A DNA stretch of 37,974 nucleotides from a virus. Shown piece by piece: positions 7,414 to 14,934 of this stretch (position 1 is the first letter of the stretch; the number at the start of each line of letters is the position of its first letter). The stretch covers positions 1-37,974 of the IMG/VR virus record IMGVR_UViG_3300035666_000075; one strand, given 5' to 3'. The notes under the pieces were generated by a model. It saw nothing but the letters and a program-made list of their open reading frames with translations, was not told where the DNA came from and did no database searches. Both the position numbers and the translations under genes were made by a program.

Positions 7414-9111
7414 ATGGCATCCAATATTGACATCTATTTAGACGCTGGCGGTAGCGGGATTGTTTTAGGGGGGTCTGCTCCGCAGGGAAACTTCCCAGAC
7501 CTAACCAGAAACGATGTTTACAATTTAAGGGTACTTTTACAAGATGCCCCTCAGGGAGTTCCCCCTCTTGACCTAGACACAACTGGAGGCTCTTTTAAGG
7601 TTGCCATTGGGCAAGTTGACGAAGGGCCGAGTTCTGGTCAATTCAAGCTTTCTGTTAATGGAGTCACAAGTTCGGCCATAAATTATTCATCCACGGAAAC
7701 AACCCTTGCGTCCTCAATTTACACGGCACTTTCCAACAATGTCTCTACGGTAAATCAGTTCGGAATTGAGCAAGATTCCTTCATTCTCACGGCAACTGGA
7801 ACCAACACCGCCCTTTCGGTTGCTGGCGATGCCTTTACCCTATTCCCGACTTCTTCAATTCTTGTAAGCACAAGAAGGGATAAAGCGGCTGATGTAAACA
7901 CACAGCAGATCATCAAGATCAGAAGGAACCCTGTTGTTTATAGCGACACCTTCACAACGGCGGCAACGGCTGGGGCAATCTCCCTTACAAAGTCACAAGA
8001 CGGAGATGCCGGAACCAACAAGAACGAAACCTATCGCCTTGAAGTAAGCCCCCTTGTTGCTGGTGGTCAGTTCGTTTTAAATTACGGAACAAATTCAACC
8101 ACTGGAATCCCGGTTGGATTACTTGCCTCAAATGTTCAAGCCCTTTTAAGTTCGATTAGTGGCATTGGCGCAAACAATATTGCCGTGGCCGAACTTCCCA
8201 ACGGCAAGGGCTACACGATTGCCTTTGTTCGCGAGCTTGGAAATCAGAATATCACAACCGCACTTTCTTTGGACGCAAGCGGGATTTATTACAGGCCGTG
8301 GAAACAAACGACCCTCACGATGGCAACCTCGGAGCTAGACGAGCTTTTTGCAGACGAGGGAGCCGACACCATCACGCCAACGATTGAAATTGAATATAGT
8401 GAAAATGGAAACCCAAAGACGCTTTACCAAGGCCAAGTCACGGTAAGAAAAGACCTTATCACGGCAGGGTCGGTTGTGCCATCCCCACAGGCTTCCTATT
8501 ATACAAAGTCTGAAGCAGATTCAAAGTTTGTAGAGGATTTAACTACGGGTGTGGCTGGCTCAATCAATGCCACGAACTGGAAGCTGGAAGATTCTACAAG
8601 CGCAGACAGCCTAGATTGGCAGAACCGCAGGCTTTATGATGGGGCGATTGAAAGAGTTAAATGGTCTGGTGGCCTTGGCTTTTATGGGGCAAGCGCAATC
8701 GCAAAGCCGACTGGTTCCAATCTAGTCAATAGTGTTAGCAATCTTGGGCTTCTTTCCTATTCAACCCCAACACAGGCCAATGTAATCAACAATCTGGTTA
8801 CTGCTGGAATCCTTTCCTCCTCCTCAACCTATGGCGTTTTGCCGGAATCAACAAAAACCCTAACCACAACTGCCAGCATTTATTTCGGGCTTGTTGGCTC
8901 AAACAGCACAAATTCTGTAAGCGTGACGGTTACTGGATGCAATCTAAATGATGTTGTTCTTCTTGGGCTTCCTGCAAGCATGGATAATGGGCTTGCTTTT
9001 GCTGGTCATGTAACAACCGCAAACGGCCTTGAATTGGACTGCATCAACGCAACAAACGGAAACATCACGCCAGCCACGGCAACTTATCGAATCACCGTCA
9101 TAGGCTATTAA
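7414..9111 (+). CDS. Large tail fibre / baseplate-attached protein
   Basis: The 565-residue product is rich in T, S, N, A and G. The N-terminal ~360 residues are beta-rich with a repeated arrangement, including two stretches of the type GQFKLSVNGV and GQFVLNYGTN followed by predicted pairs of strands, suggesting a duplicated domain. At about residues 362-371 is SYYTKSEADSKF, a stalk motif common in phage side fibres. The C-terminal ~120 residues (starting near LVGSNSTNSVSVTV) form a likely beta-rich tip ending in ATYRITVIGY. Its leader has TTAACATAAGGA, related to the TTGACA-type leaders elsewhere. The likely role is host recognition at the tail tip. Confidence 0.7.
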   Translation: MASNIDIYLDAGGSGIVLGGSAPQGNFPDLTRNDVYNLRVLLQDAPQGVPPLDLDTTGGSFKVAIGQVDEGPSSGQFKLSVNGVTSSAINYSSTETTLASSIYTALSNNVSTVNQFGIEQDSFILTATGTNTALSVAGDAFTLFPTSSILVSTRRDKAADVNTQQIIKIRRNPVVYSDTFTTAATAGAISLTKSQDGDAGTNKNETYRLEVSPLVAGGQFVLNYGTNSTTGIPVGLLASNVQALLSSISGIGANNIAVAELPNGKGYTIAFVRELGNQNITTALSLDASGIYYRPWKQTTLTMATSELDELFADEGADTITPTIEIEYSENGNPKTLYQGQVTVRKDLITAGSVVPSPQASYYTKSEADSKFVEDLTTGVAGSINATNWKLEDSTSADSLDWQNRRLYDGAIERVKWSGGLGFYGASAIAKPTGSNLVNSVSNLGLLSYSTPTQANVINNLVTAGILSSSSTYGVLPESTKTLTTTASIYFGLVGSNSTNSVSVTVTGCNLNDVVLLGLPASMDNGLAFAGHVTTANGLELDCINATNGNITPATATYRITVIGY

Positions 9112-9131
9112 GGCCAAAAGGAAATCCCAAA

Positions 9132-9713
9132 ATGGGCAGGGTTCTTCATGCTAGTTATAGCGGTTATTTTCCATTTTGCATAGACGCTGGGCCAGACCCA
9201 TCATTCTCATTTAATTCAGCCGACATAACCTCGGCGATGTCTTTATGGTGGAAGGTAAAGAAAATAAGATTTTATGGAGTATTCGGGCTTCCAGACTTTG
9301 CCCCCACAACTTACTATGATTGGGAGCTTGTTGTTGAAAGAAATGCAGTATCGGAAGAATCGTTGGTTTGCGAGCCGTCTCCAGGCTGGAATGTTATTTC
9401 TGTCTTAAATTTAGAGCCAAGCGTTGCAGGCTTATATTACAACAATGTTTATATAAACAACGAAAATTATGTTCCAGAGGTTGGCGTTTTTGGAGCATTT
9501 TCAGCAGAAGGAATTCCAGAGGAATTTGGGTTTGAATATCTTTCTGTTTATGATCCAATCACGCTTCGAGGCAAAAGCATGTCTATTGATGGAGTAACAC
9601 TAAGCGAGGTTGGCATAGCGTTATATAGCGACAGCGGAACTTTGAACTATGAAATTCTTGAGTATTGGTCTTATGACGGAATTTATGATACCACAACAGG
9701 GTTGCCCATCTGA
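9132..9713 (+). CDS. Hypothetical aromatic-rich tail appendage protein
   Basis: This 193-residue gene follows the large fibre with a leader AAGGAAATCCCAAAATG shared with other genes here. The product is acidic and rich in Y, F and W (for example MSLWWKVKKIRFYGVFG, residues about 36-52; YYNNVYINNENYV, about 102-114). Such composition is typical of glycan-binding or fibre-tip proteins, but no motif identifies a family. It is the last gene before lysis. A fibre accessory or receptor-binding tip is inferred. Confidence 0.55.
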   Translation: MGRVLHASYSGYFPFCIDAGPDPSFSFNSADITSAMSLWWKVKKIRFYGVFGLPDFAPTTYYDWELVVERNAVSEESLVCEPSPGWNVISVLNLEPSVAGLYYNNVYINNENYVPEVGVFGAFSAEGIPEEFGFEYLSVYDPITLRGKSMSIDGVTLSEVGIALYSDSGTLNYEILEYWSYDGIYDTTTGLPI

Positions 9714-9732
9714 TTGACACTAATACAAGGCT

Positions 9733-9903
9733 ATGGAAACCATTATCTCCCTTATCACCTCACAGGATTGGCTTGCTTGGCTCGGTGCTATTACGGCCTT
9801 GCTTGGAGCGGTTATCGCTATCGCCCAGCTTATCCCTGGAGATGAGCCCGAGAATACGCTTCAAAAGGTTGTGGACTTTCTCGCCAAGTTCTCCAAGAAA
9901 TGA
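9733..9903 (+). CDS. Small holin-like membrane protein (56 aa)
   Basis: The product has one hydrophobic helix of about 20 residues (LAWLGAITALLGAVIAIAQL, about 13-32) after a short polar N-terminus and a charged C-terminal tail ending in KFSKK. That layout fits a small single-span holin or pinholin. It heads a cassette with spanin-like proteins and an endolysin, and its stop overlaps the next ATG (ATGA). TTGACA lies thirteen bases before its ATG. A short ORF of this kind could also be an antiholin. Confidence 0.65.
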   Translation: METIISLITSQDWLAWLGAITALLGAVIAIAQLIPGDEPENTLQKVVDFLAKFSKK

Positions 9904-10088
9904 TCGAGGGAGTCCTTGCAATCGCAGGGGCATTGTTGGGGGCTTGGGTATGGTGGCTTAAAAACAGGGCGAAAACCCGCTTGCAAAAGTCCGACCAAGA
10001 AATAGAAGAGAAGAATGACAAACGCAAGAAGGCTATTGATGGTTGGGTTCGTGGCGTTGAGCGCAATGCTTTCTGGATTGATCGTTAG
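9900..10088 (+). CDS. Inner-membrane spanin-like protein (62 aa)
   Basis: It is coupled to the holin gene by ATGA. It has an N-terminal membrane helix (MIEGVLAIAGALLGAWVWWL) and then a highly charged helical tail (TRLQKSDQEIEEKNDKRKKA). This type II membrane topology with a periplasmic coiled coil is that of i-spanins (Rz). The next gene starts inside it in another frame and encodes a lipoprotein, reproducing the overlapped Rz/Rz1 pattern. At 62 residues it is shorter than most i-spanins, so confidence is moderate. Confidence 0.6.
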   Translation: MIEGVLAIAGALLGAWVWWLKNRAKTRLQKSDQEIEEKNDKRKKAIDGWVRGVERNAFWIDR

Positions 10089-10296
10089 CGGTTGCGCCAC
10101 CACAACCCAAGAAATCACCTACTCTTACCCAACCCCATCCGACATCTTGGGACTGATGGAGGATTGGGATAGGGTCGAAAAGGAAACCAAGATTTACAAC
10201 AACAAGCTACGAGAGCAGTACGCCAAGGCTCTTGTGGAGCTTTCCAACGCCATAGCAGAGGGGGAGAGGTGGAGGGCTAGGGCAGAACACAAATGA
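10015..10296 (+). CDS. Outer-membrane spanin-like lipoprotein (93 aa)
   Basis: The start is embedded 74 bases inside the i-spanin-like gene in another frame. The product has a basic start (MTNARRLL), a hydrophobic signal segment and the lipobox VSGC (Cys27), then a helical periplasmic part rich in K, E and R. This agrees with an o-spanin (Rz1-like) lipoprotein, though the C-terminal coiled coil is longer than in Rz1 proteins, which are usually proline-rich. Its stop overlaps the endolysin start (ATGA). Requires a Gram-negative outer membrane to act. Confidence 0.65.
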   Translation: MTNARRLLMVGFVALSAMLSGLIVSGCATTTQEITYSYPTPSDILGLMEDWDRVEKETKIYNNKLREQYAKALVELSNAIAEGERWRARAEHK

Positions 10297-10802
10297 CGCT
10301 TAAGCAGGCACTAGAACGCTCAGAAGGGCATATTAAAAGGCTAGAAAAGAACTTCGCTAAATCAGTCACAAAGTGGTTTCATGACTGCTGGGCAAAGAAG
10401 CTTTATGTTTTAATCTATTGCTCCTTGCGAACCCAAGAGGAACAAGAGGAGCTATACAAGAAGGGGCGGTCTTTGCCGGGGCCGAAGGTAACGAATGCCC
10501 GTGGGTATCCCCCGCAATCGCTTCACATTGACCAAGGCGAGGGGGCTAGGGCGATTGACTTTGTTCCCCTTGCCCAATCTGGAACGGGCTGGCAGGTGGC
10601 TTGGTCAGACGATGAAAGCTATGAGATTGCCCACAAGATTGCCAAGGCCACGGGAGGATTACGGCGTTTAGATTGGGAGACTCCCCACCTTGAGGATTCA
10701 ACCGTGAAGGGATGGCGGGAACTTATTAGCCCCCAGAAAAATGATGAGGTGAAAAAAGAGAAGAAAAGTATTTTCAAAAAGCGTCCGTGGTCTAGTCGTT
10801 AA
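10293..10802 (+). CDS. Endolysin, M15-type peptidase
   Basis: This 169-residue protein has the zinc-ligand pattern of M15 (VanY/L-alanyl-D-glutamate) peptidases: SLH with His78, then GARAIDF with Asp89, and a C-terminal WETPH with His132. Arg46 in CSLRTQEEQ fits the usual substrate-binding region (YRT/LRT type). It would cut the peptide stem of peptidoglycan. There is no export signal, so release depends on the holin upstream. The C-terminal ~20 residues are very basic (KKEKKSIFKKRP) and may bind the cell envelope. Position in the lysis cassette supports the call. Confidence 0.8.
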   Translation: MTLKQALERSEGHIKRLEKNFAKSVTKWFHDCWAKKLYVLIYCSLRTQEEQEELYKKGRSLPGPKVTNARGYPPQSLHIDQGEGARAIDFVPLAQSGTGWQVAWSDDESYEIAHKIAKATGGLRRLDWETPHLEDSTVKGWRELISPQKNDEVKKEKKSIFKKRPWSSR

Positions 10803-10807
10803 AACAA

Positions 10808-11170
10808 ATGACAACGGGGAAGGGTGTGGGCGAAAAACCAAAGCAACTTGAGTTTGAATTTACCGAAGCCCATCGCTATCACTTGGAACAAATAAAGCTA
10901 GCCACTTGCGATTTGCTGGATCGAAAATACAAGGCTGGGGTTCAAGCCTACAAGGGAACGAAGCTTTGGACAATGCCAGCGGCAAAGATGGTTGAGAACG
11001 CCATCGAGGAAACCGTTGACCAAATCACATACCTACTTTCGTTGCGCCAGAATATGAGAATCATAATGGAACTTGCCAATGAGGGGATGAATGATGAGTC
11101 AGTTTGCGCCACAACTAGCCGTGAAAATTGCAGGGCTATTTGGTACACAATCACGGGAATGGACAAATGA
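10808..11170 (+). CDS. MazG-like nucleotide pyrophosphohydrolase
   Basis: The 120-residue product contains KYKAGVQAYKGTKLW followed by NAIEETVDQITYLLSL. The EExxD pattern (Glu67, Glu68, Asp71) and the helical layout match MazG/MazZ-like all-alpha NTP pyrophosphohydrolases, which bind Mg2+ through such residues. Phage members may clean nucleotide pools or lower (p)ppGpp-related signals. A full two-helix ExxE upstream motif is not obvious. Its stop overlaps the next gene (ATGA), so it is probably co-translated with the phosphoesterase. Confidence 0.6.
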   Translation: MTTGKGVGEKPKQLEFEFTEAHRYHLEQIKLATCDLLDRKYKAGVQAYKGTKLWTMPAAKMVENAIEETVDQITYLLSLRQNMRIIMELANEGMNDESVCATTSRENCRAIWYTITGMDK

Positions 11171-11898
11171 CCAAGTGGAAGAAGTTCCTAGCTGTATCTT
11201 GCTCGCACGGCCACCTTGCCGATGCCAAGGCAACCAAGGCCGCACTAGAATTTAAGAAACGCTGGAAGCCCGATACCACACTTCATCTTGGAGACGCGAT
11301 TGACCTAGCGGCCTTCCGCTCGGGGGCGATGCGCTCACCCGACTCTGCGGATCGGGCCGCAAGCATCTCGGAGGATTTCCGCGCGGGGATAAACTTTTTA
11401 CAGTTATTAGAGCCAAATGTATTTTTTATTGGGAACCACGAATTTCGAGCCTATGAGCATCAGTATTCCCCCAACGCAATCCTTGCCCATTGTGCGACCA
11501 GTTGCCTAGCCGACATCCATCAGACTTGCAAAGACCTCCGTTGCGAGATTGTGCAGTATGATATTGAGAAAGGATGGAGGGAGTTTGGTGGAACGCTTTT
11601 CGGGCACGGCTTCATGTTTTCTCTTTCCGCAACACGGGACCATGTAGAGGCAACCCGTAAGCCCATTGTGATTGGGCATCTTCACCGCATAGACAGACAG
11701 CCGGGGAGGTCAATAGGCGCACCCGTGGGTTGGTCTATTGGGTGTTTGGCAAACATCGGGGCGATGGGCTACGCACGAAGGAACCGAAGTACCTTGGCAT
11801 GGCAACACGGGATAGCGTGGGGCGAATACAATGATAAGGATTGCATCGTGAATGTTTTAAGCCCAACCAGCCAAGGAGAATGGAGGTTCCCCGTATGA
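11167..11898 (+). CDS. Calcineurin-like metallophosphoesterase
   Basis: The ATG at 11167 overlaps the previous stop (ATGA) and is preferred over an in-frame TTG further upstream. Metallophosphoesterase motifs are in order: SCSHGH (residues 11-16), LHLGDAIDL (Asp43), FIGNHE (Asn90, His91), a GHGFM histidine (His147) and IGHLHR (His171, His173). The usual first metal ligand, Asp in DxH, is Cys12 here, so the metal site is altered or the family has its own geometry. Substrate is unknown: cyclic nucleotides, nucleic acid ends or phosphoproteins are possible. Confidence 0.75.
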   Translation: MTKWKKFLAVSCSHGHLADAKATKAALEFKKRWKPDTTLHLGDAIDLAAFRSGAMRSPDSADRAASISEDFRAGINFLQLLEPNVFFIGNHEFRAYEHQYSPNAILAHCATSCLADIHQTCKDLRCEIVQYDIEKGWREFGGTLFGHGFMFSLSATRDHVEATRKPIVIGHLHRIDRQPGRSIGAPVGWSIGCLANIGAMGYARRNRSTLAWQHGIAWGEYNDKDCIVNVLSPTSQGEWRFPV

Positions 11899-12185
11899 GC
11901 AAGGACAACAAGGGGTGGAGCAAAATGAAATTCGAGGGCGAATGGGCGAAAACCCTCCAAAACTATTTAGCCAAGAAGCAGGACGAAGTTCCAAAGGGCT
12001 GGCTAAAATCTGATGAGGCTTTGGAAAAGATGGGCTACTCCGGCAACTCGGCAGGGCAAAGAAATAAACTTCTTAACGCAATGGCAAGAGATGGATTTTT
12101 GGAGAAGAAAGATTTCAAAATTTTTGATGGAACAGGGCGCAGAGTCACGGGAATTACCCACTATAAAATTACGGGCAAGTCGTAA
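11895..12185 (+). CDS. Winged-helix-type DNA-binding protein (96 aa)
   Basis: Start is the ATG overlapping the previous stop (ATGA). After a basic helical start, residues about 35-90 look like a small winged helix: a helix with DEALEKMGYSG, then a recognition-like helix (AGQRNKLLNAMARDGFL), then a wing-like hairpin (KKDFKIFDGTGRRVTGITHYKI). Such proteins often act as phage regulators or replication accessory proteins. Role is inferred from this shape only. It is the last gene before a 73-base gap holding an inverted repeat. Confidence 0.5.
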   Translation: MSKDNKGWSKMKFEGEWAKTLQNYLAKKQDEVPKGWLKSDEALEKMGYSGNSAGQRNKLLNAMARDGFLEKKDFKIFDGTGRRVTGITHYKITGKS

Positions 12186-12233
12186 ATCGTTGATAATCAA
12201 AGAGAAATAACTAAAGAAAAAAGCTTTACAAAG

Positions 12234-12251
12234 GTTTAAGATACCTTAAAC
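12234..12251. promoter_or_regulatory. Inverted repeat, operator candidate
   Basis: In the AT-rich 73-base gap between 12185 and 12259, GTTTAAG (12234-12240) is followed after ATAC by its reverse complement CTTAAAC (12245-12251). The arms sit eight bases before the next start codon. A dimeric regulator could bind here; the preceding winged-helix gene is an obvious but untested candidate. TTTACA lies at 12225-12230, but no convincing -10 follows at standard spacing. Confidence 0.4.
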
Positions 12252-12258
12252 TGGCTCC

Positions 12259-12591
12259 ATGATAAGCAACGGAACCACAACCGAAGTCGTCACGGTTAAA
12301 GATGGCGATAGAAAGAAGTTTAAAAAATCAAGCAACACAACCAACGCCGAAGCGGGAACGGCCAAAGATTTTCCGCTTACTGAAACCGAAAAAACCTGGA
12401 GGGTGGGAAAGAGTTGTTATGGAATGGATTTGCTGACTATGCGGCAGAGAGATTCAATCCATGACATGAAAACACACTGCTGGATTCTGGAGAATGTCAC
12501 ACCCTCGGGGACCGCTTTGATGTATCAGTATGGAGCCAACGGTTGCGGATATGCGGAAATTTACCCAAATGGAAAAATTGAAATCAAATGA
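12259..12591 (+). CDS. Hypothetical protein (110 aa)
   Basis: The gene opens after a non-coding gap. The first ~40 residues are polar and probably disordered (KKFKKSSNTTNAEAGT), and the rest has scattered cysteines (GKSCYGMD, THCWILENV, NGCGYAEIY), which might make a small zinc or disulfide-stabilised domain. The C-terminus has beta character (GYAEIYPNGKIEIK). Start has no strong ribosome-binding site. No family recognised. Its stop overlaps the following membrane microprotein (ATGA). Confidence 0.5.
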   Translation: MISNGTTTEVVTVKDGDRKKFKKSSNTTNAEAGTAKDFPLTETEKTWRVGKSCYGMDLLTMRQRDSIHDMKTHCWILENVTPSGTALMYQYGANGCGYAEIYPNGKIEIK

Positions 12592-12734
12592 TCGAATTTA
12601 TCCTCCTCGCCCATACGCTGATTCTGACAACCTATTTTCTCGCCAAGGGCGAAAAGGCTCGCCATGCCCATCTCATGGCTAAAGCCTCGTTTGAAGAACG
12701 ACAATTTCAAGCAAGGCTTTCCGGCAAAGCCTAA
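12588..12734 (+). CDS. Membrane microprotein (48 aa)
   Basis: Coupled by ATGA. It has an N-terminal hydrophobic helix (MIEFILLAHTLILTTYFLA) and a charged amphipathic tail rich in K, R, H and Q. Probably a single-pass inner-membrane protein. It is one of several such small proteins in this early region (see 12758, 13438, 15350 and 21945). Function unknown. Confidence 0.5.
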   Translation: MIEFILLAHTLILTTYFLAKGEKARHAHLMAKASFEERQFQARLSGKA

Positions 12735-12757
12735 ACAACCCAGAAAGGAAATCCCAA

Positions 12758-12853
12758 ATGAAACAAGCATTCAAAATCTACATATCGGTAATGATTGGCA
12801 TCCTTATCGGCCTTGGCCTTGGGGATTGGCTGGAGCTTTTACTGACCAAATAA
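12758..12853 (+). CDS. Membrane microprotein (31 aa)
   Basis: A 31-codon ORF with a strong AAAGGAAATCCCAA leader. The product is almost entirely one transmembrane helix (IYISVMIGILIGLGLG) ended by DWLELLL and a lysine. The good ribosome-binding site favours real expression. Role unknown; small lysis-timing or exclusion peptides look like this. Confidence 0.5.
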   Translation: MKQAFKIYISVMIGILIGLGLGDWLELLLTK

Positions 12854-12856
12854 AAC

Positions 12857-12885
12857 TTTACAGCAATACCTAGAAATCCTACAAC
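12857..12885 (+). promoter_or_regulatory. Candidate sigma-70-type promoter
   Basis: TTTACA (12857-12862), a 17-base spacer, and TACAAC (12880-12885) resemble -35 and -10 boxes. The predicted start of transcription falls within a few bases of the GTG at 12893, so the mRNA would be nearly leaderless. This would explain why that gene lacks a ribosome-binding site. Confidence 0.35.
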
Positions 12886-12892
12886 CCAACTA

Positions 12893-13441
12893 GTGAAATC
12901 CTATTACCCCGCAAGACCAGTCGGAGCCGCTGATGCCCCTTGGTCGGAGACTTATAACGAGTGGGCAATCGAACCGAAGGCAAATGGATGGAGGGGTTGG
13001 TTCGATCAGAAAGAAGGCTTGGCCTATAACCGCCACGGCAAGATCGCATCCAACGCCCCGCTGATGTTCAAGCGGCTGGCAACTGCCGGGATCAAATCTC
13101 GCTTTATTGATTGCGAAATTATGGGGATGCGGGAGAAGCGGGGAATTGGAACCATTATTGTTATTGATGCCTTCGACCCCGACAACCCCAAGCCCTACGC
13201 CCAAAGGGTCAAAGAATTTGAGGAGATCGAGCCAGCATCCTTTGACCTAAAGCAAAACGCCCTGCTACGGATGCCCCGACTCAATCACAAAAAGCTCAAG
13301 GCAATTTGGGAGGAAATGAATTTCCAGAATCGGAACGGGTTGGTTTGGGAGGGGTTTGTTATGAAGAAGGATGACCGCTATCCTTTTATTGCCGATCCTT
13401 CTTACTGCTCCCCATCGTGGCACAAATGGAGGATTCTATGA
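12893..13441 (+). CDS. ATP-dependent DNA ligase-like nucleotidyltransferase
   Basis: The 182-residue product has the order of motifs of a ligase adenylation domain: motif I EPKANG with Lys29 (normally KxDG), Arg34 after it, motif III-like FIDCEIMG (Glu75), IDAFD, then motif IV-like EGFVMKK (Glu153, Lys158) and motif V-like WHKWRI (Lys178). There is no OB-fold domain, so it is a minimal or truncated ligase or another nucleotidyltransferase. The Asp of KxDG is Asn31, an uncommon change. The GTG start is chosen because no in-frame ATG occurs before Met58. A possible promoter lies just upstream. Confidence 0.7.
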   Translation: MKSYYPARPVGAADAPWSETYNEWAIEPKANGWRGWFDQKEGLAYNRHGKIASNAPLMFKRLATAGIKSRFIDCEIMGMREKRGIGTIIVIDAFDPDNPKPYAQRVKEFEEIEPASFDLKQNALLRMPRLNHKKLKAIWEEMNFQNRNGLVWEGFVMKKDDRYPFIADPSYCSPSWHKWRIL

Positions 13442-13644
13442 TTGAATTTCTTCTTATCTTTTTAATCTGCTCAATATGGTTTGGGGGCAAGGAGCTTCTT
13501 AAATATTTCGAGCAAAAGGATTATGAGAGGCGCAAGTTTTATCTTCTCGTTGCCGAGGAGCTTGATCGGCTTGAAAAGATGACCGAGGATCAAAAGGAAT
13601 TAAGCAAGCCCAACAGGATGACCCAATGGCAAATGCGAAATTAA
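13438..13644 (+). CDS. Membrane-anchored coiled-coil protein (68 aa)
   Basis: The ATG overlaps the ligase-like stop (ATGA). Residues 1-17 are strongly hydrophobic (IEFLLIFLICSIWF), followed by a long charged helix (KYFEQKDYERRKFY, LDRLEKMTEDQKEL). This is a type II membrane protein with a cytoplasmic or periplasmic coiled coil, formally spanin-like in shape but far from the lysis genes. The end overlaps the nuclease-like gene by 19 bases. Function unknown. Confidence 0.5.
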   Translation: MIEFLLIFLICSIWFGGKELLKYFEQKDYERRKFYLLVAEELDRLEKMTEDQKELSKPNRMTQWQMRN

Positions 13645-13937
13645 ATAAGTTTGAGTTTCTTTGGCGTGCTCTGGGTGGGCCAGAACTTCAAAAGGAATAC
13701 CGCTTCGAGCCGACAAGAAGATGGCGGGTGGATTATTTCGCCAATGGGGTCGCCGTTGAAATCGAGGGCGCAATCTGGATTCAGGGAAGGCATACAAGGC
13801 CAAGCGGGTTTATGAAGGACATTGAGAAATACAATCGCCTAGCCGAAAAGGGCATCTTGCTTTTCCGAGTTCCCGCCCATCAGATTACCGCCAAGTGGCT
13901 AGAGCCAATTATCCAAACCATGAAAGGAAAACAATGA
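13626..13937 (+). CDS. PD-(D/E)XK nuclease-like protein
   Basis: The 103-residue protein contains WRVDYF (Asp36), then VAVEIEGAIW with Glu45 and Glu47, and GRHTRPSGFMKDIEKYN, ending in a hydrophobic strand (KGILLFRVPA). D...ExE followed by a conserved Lys/Asn-rich helix is a minimal PD-(D/E)XK core, as in DUF559/VRR-NUC-type or Holliday-junction-resolving phage proteins. A role in DNA repair or replication-intermediate resolution is inferred. The start lies inside the previous gene. Confidence 0.65.
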   Translation: MANAKLNKFEFLWRALGGPELQKEYRFEPTRRWRVDYFANGVAVEIEGAIWIQGRHTRPSGFMKDIEKYNRLAEKGILLFRVPAHQITAKWLEPIIQTMKGKQ

Positions 13938-14161
13938 GCCAATACGATGCGGCATGGAATGAGCTAAATGCTAACTCTTGGAGGCGGCAAGACCTAGAGG
14001 ATCAGATGATGGCGAATAAGGCTGATGACTATTGGGTGAGGAAGCACTTTGGGTCGCAGATTAAAATAACTGGAAGGCTTGTCTTTGCCCGTAATGCACA
14101 GGAGTTTCTTGCAGAAATAGAAAGGCAAAACCAAAAAATAAAGGAGCAGAACACACAATGA
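13934..14161 (+). CDS. Small hypothetical protein (75 aa)
   Basis: Coupled on both sides (ATGA at each end), it lies between the nuclease-like and recombination-like genes. The product is helical with a tryptophan-rich start (SQYDAAWNELNANSWRRQD) and a long C-terminal helix (LAEIERQNQKIKEQN). No catalytic motif. It may be a partner of one of its neighbours. Function unknown. Confidence 0.5.
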   Translation: MSQYDAAWNELNANSWRRQDLEDQMMANKADDYWVRKHFGSQIKITGRLVFARNAQEFLAEIERQNQKIKEQNTQ

Positions 14162-14934
14162 GCGAAACACAAATCATTCAGCACGGCAACGGAACCAACG
14201 GCGTTGCCGCCCATATCCGACAGGCAACTGATGTTGCCGGGGCTTGCAGGGAAATCGTCAAGGCCACCGCCCAGCGAATCGGCCAGAAAGATTATGTTCG
14301 GGTTGAGGGCTGGCAATCAATCGCAGTAGCCCACGGATGCGTGGCCTCTGCCCGTGATGTCGAGCGGGTCGAGGATGGCTGGCGTTGTATTGGTGAAGTG
14401 CGGCGTATGGATACAGGCCAGGTTATTGCAACTGCCGAGGGATTCCTTGGCGATGATGAGGAGATGTGGGCAAAGCGGCCAACCTACGCCAAGCGAGCGA
14501 TGTGCCAGACCAGAGCAATCAGTCGGGCTTGCCGTTCAGCCTTTGCCCATGTGGTTGTCCTAATTGATCGCAACCTCTCAACCACCCCAGCCGAGGAAGT
14601 TCCTTTCGGGGGCTTTGATGATAAGCAACTCAACACCGACAAATACGAAGAGCCTACGGCGGCAGAGGTCAAGGAGATTACCGCGCAGTTGGTAGAAGAA
14701 AAGAAAACCAAGGACTCCGAGGTCAAGGATATGGTTGTTGGCTTCGGAAAATACAAAGGCCAGACCGTTCGCCAGATTGCCAGATCATCGGAGGGCTTTT
14801 CTTGGCTGATGTGGCTAACCGAACAACCCCTGAAGAACGCCCCGGATGGGCAACCCTATAAAAAGGATTTGCAATTAAGGGCAGTCATCAAGGCCGTCAT
14901 TGAGGAGGATAAAAAAGATGAAATCCCCTTCTGA
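14158..14934 (+). CDS. Recombination-type protein with ExoX-C-like tail
   Basis: Residues about 17-150 hold a domain with CQTRAISRACRSAFAHVVVL and TTPAEEVPFGGF; this type of sequence occurs in phage proteins encoded next to recombination and replication genes, often thought to be single-strand annealing or ssDNA-binding. Residues about 190-250 contain VVGFGKYKGQTVRQI and FSWLMWL, the pattern of the exodeoxyribonuclease X C-terminal (DUF3820-like) module. A linker rich in K/E joins them. The protein probably binds ssDNA or recombination intermediates, but no catalytic nuclease residues are visible. Confidence 0.6.
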   Translation: MSETQIIQHGNGTNGVAAHIRQATDVAGACREIVKATAQRIGQKDYVRVEGWQSIAVAHGCVASARDVERVEDGWRCIGEVRRMDTGQVIATAEGFLGDDEEMWAKRPTYAKRAMCQTRAISRACRSAFAHVVVLIDRNLSTTPAEEVPFGGFDDKQLNTDKYEEPTAAEVKEITAQLVEEKKTKDSEVKDMVVGFGKYKGQTVRQIARSSEGFSWLMWLTEQPLKNAPDGQPYKKDLQLRAVIKAVIEEDKKDEIPF

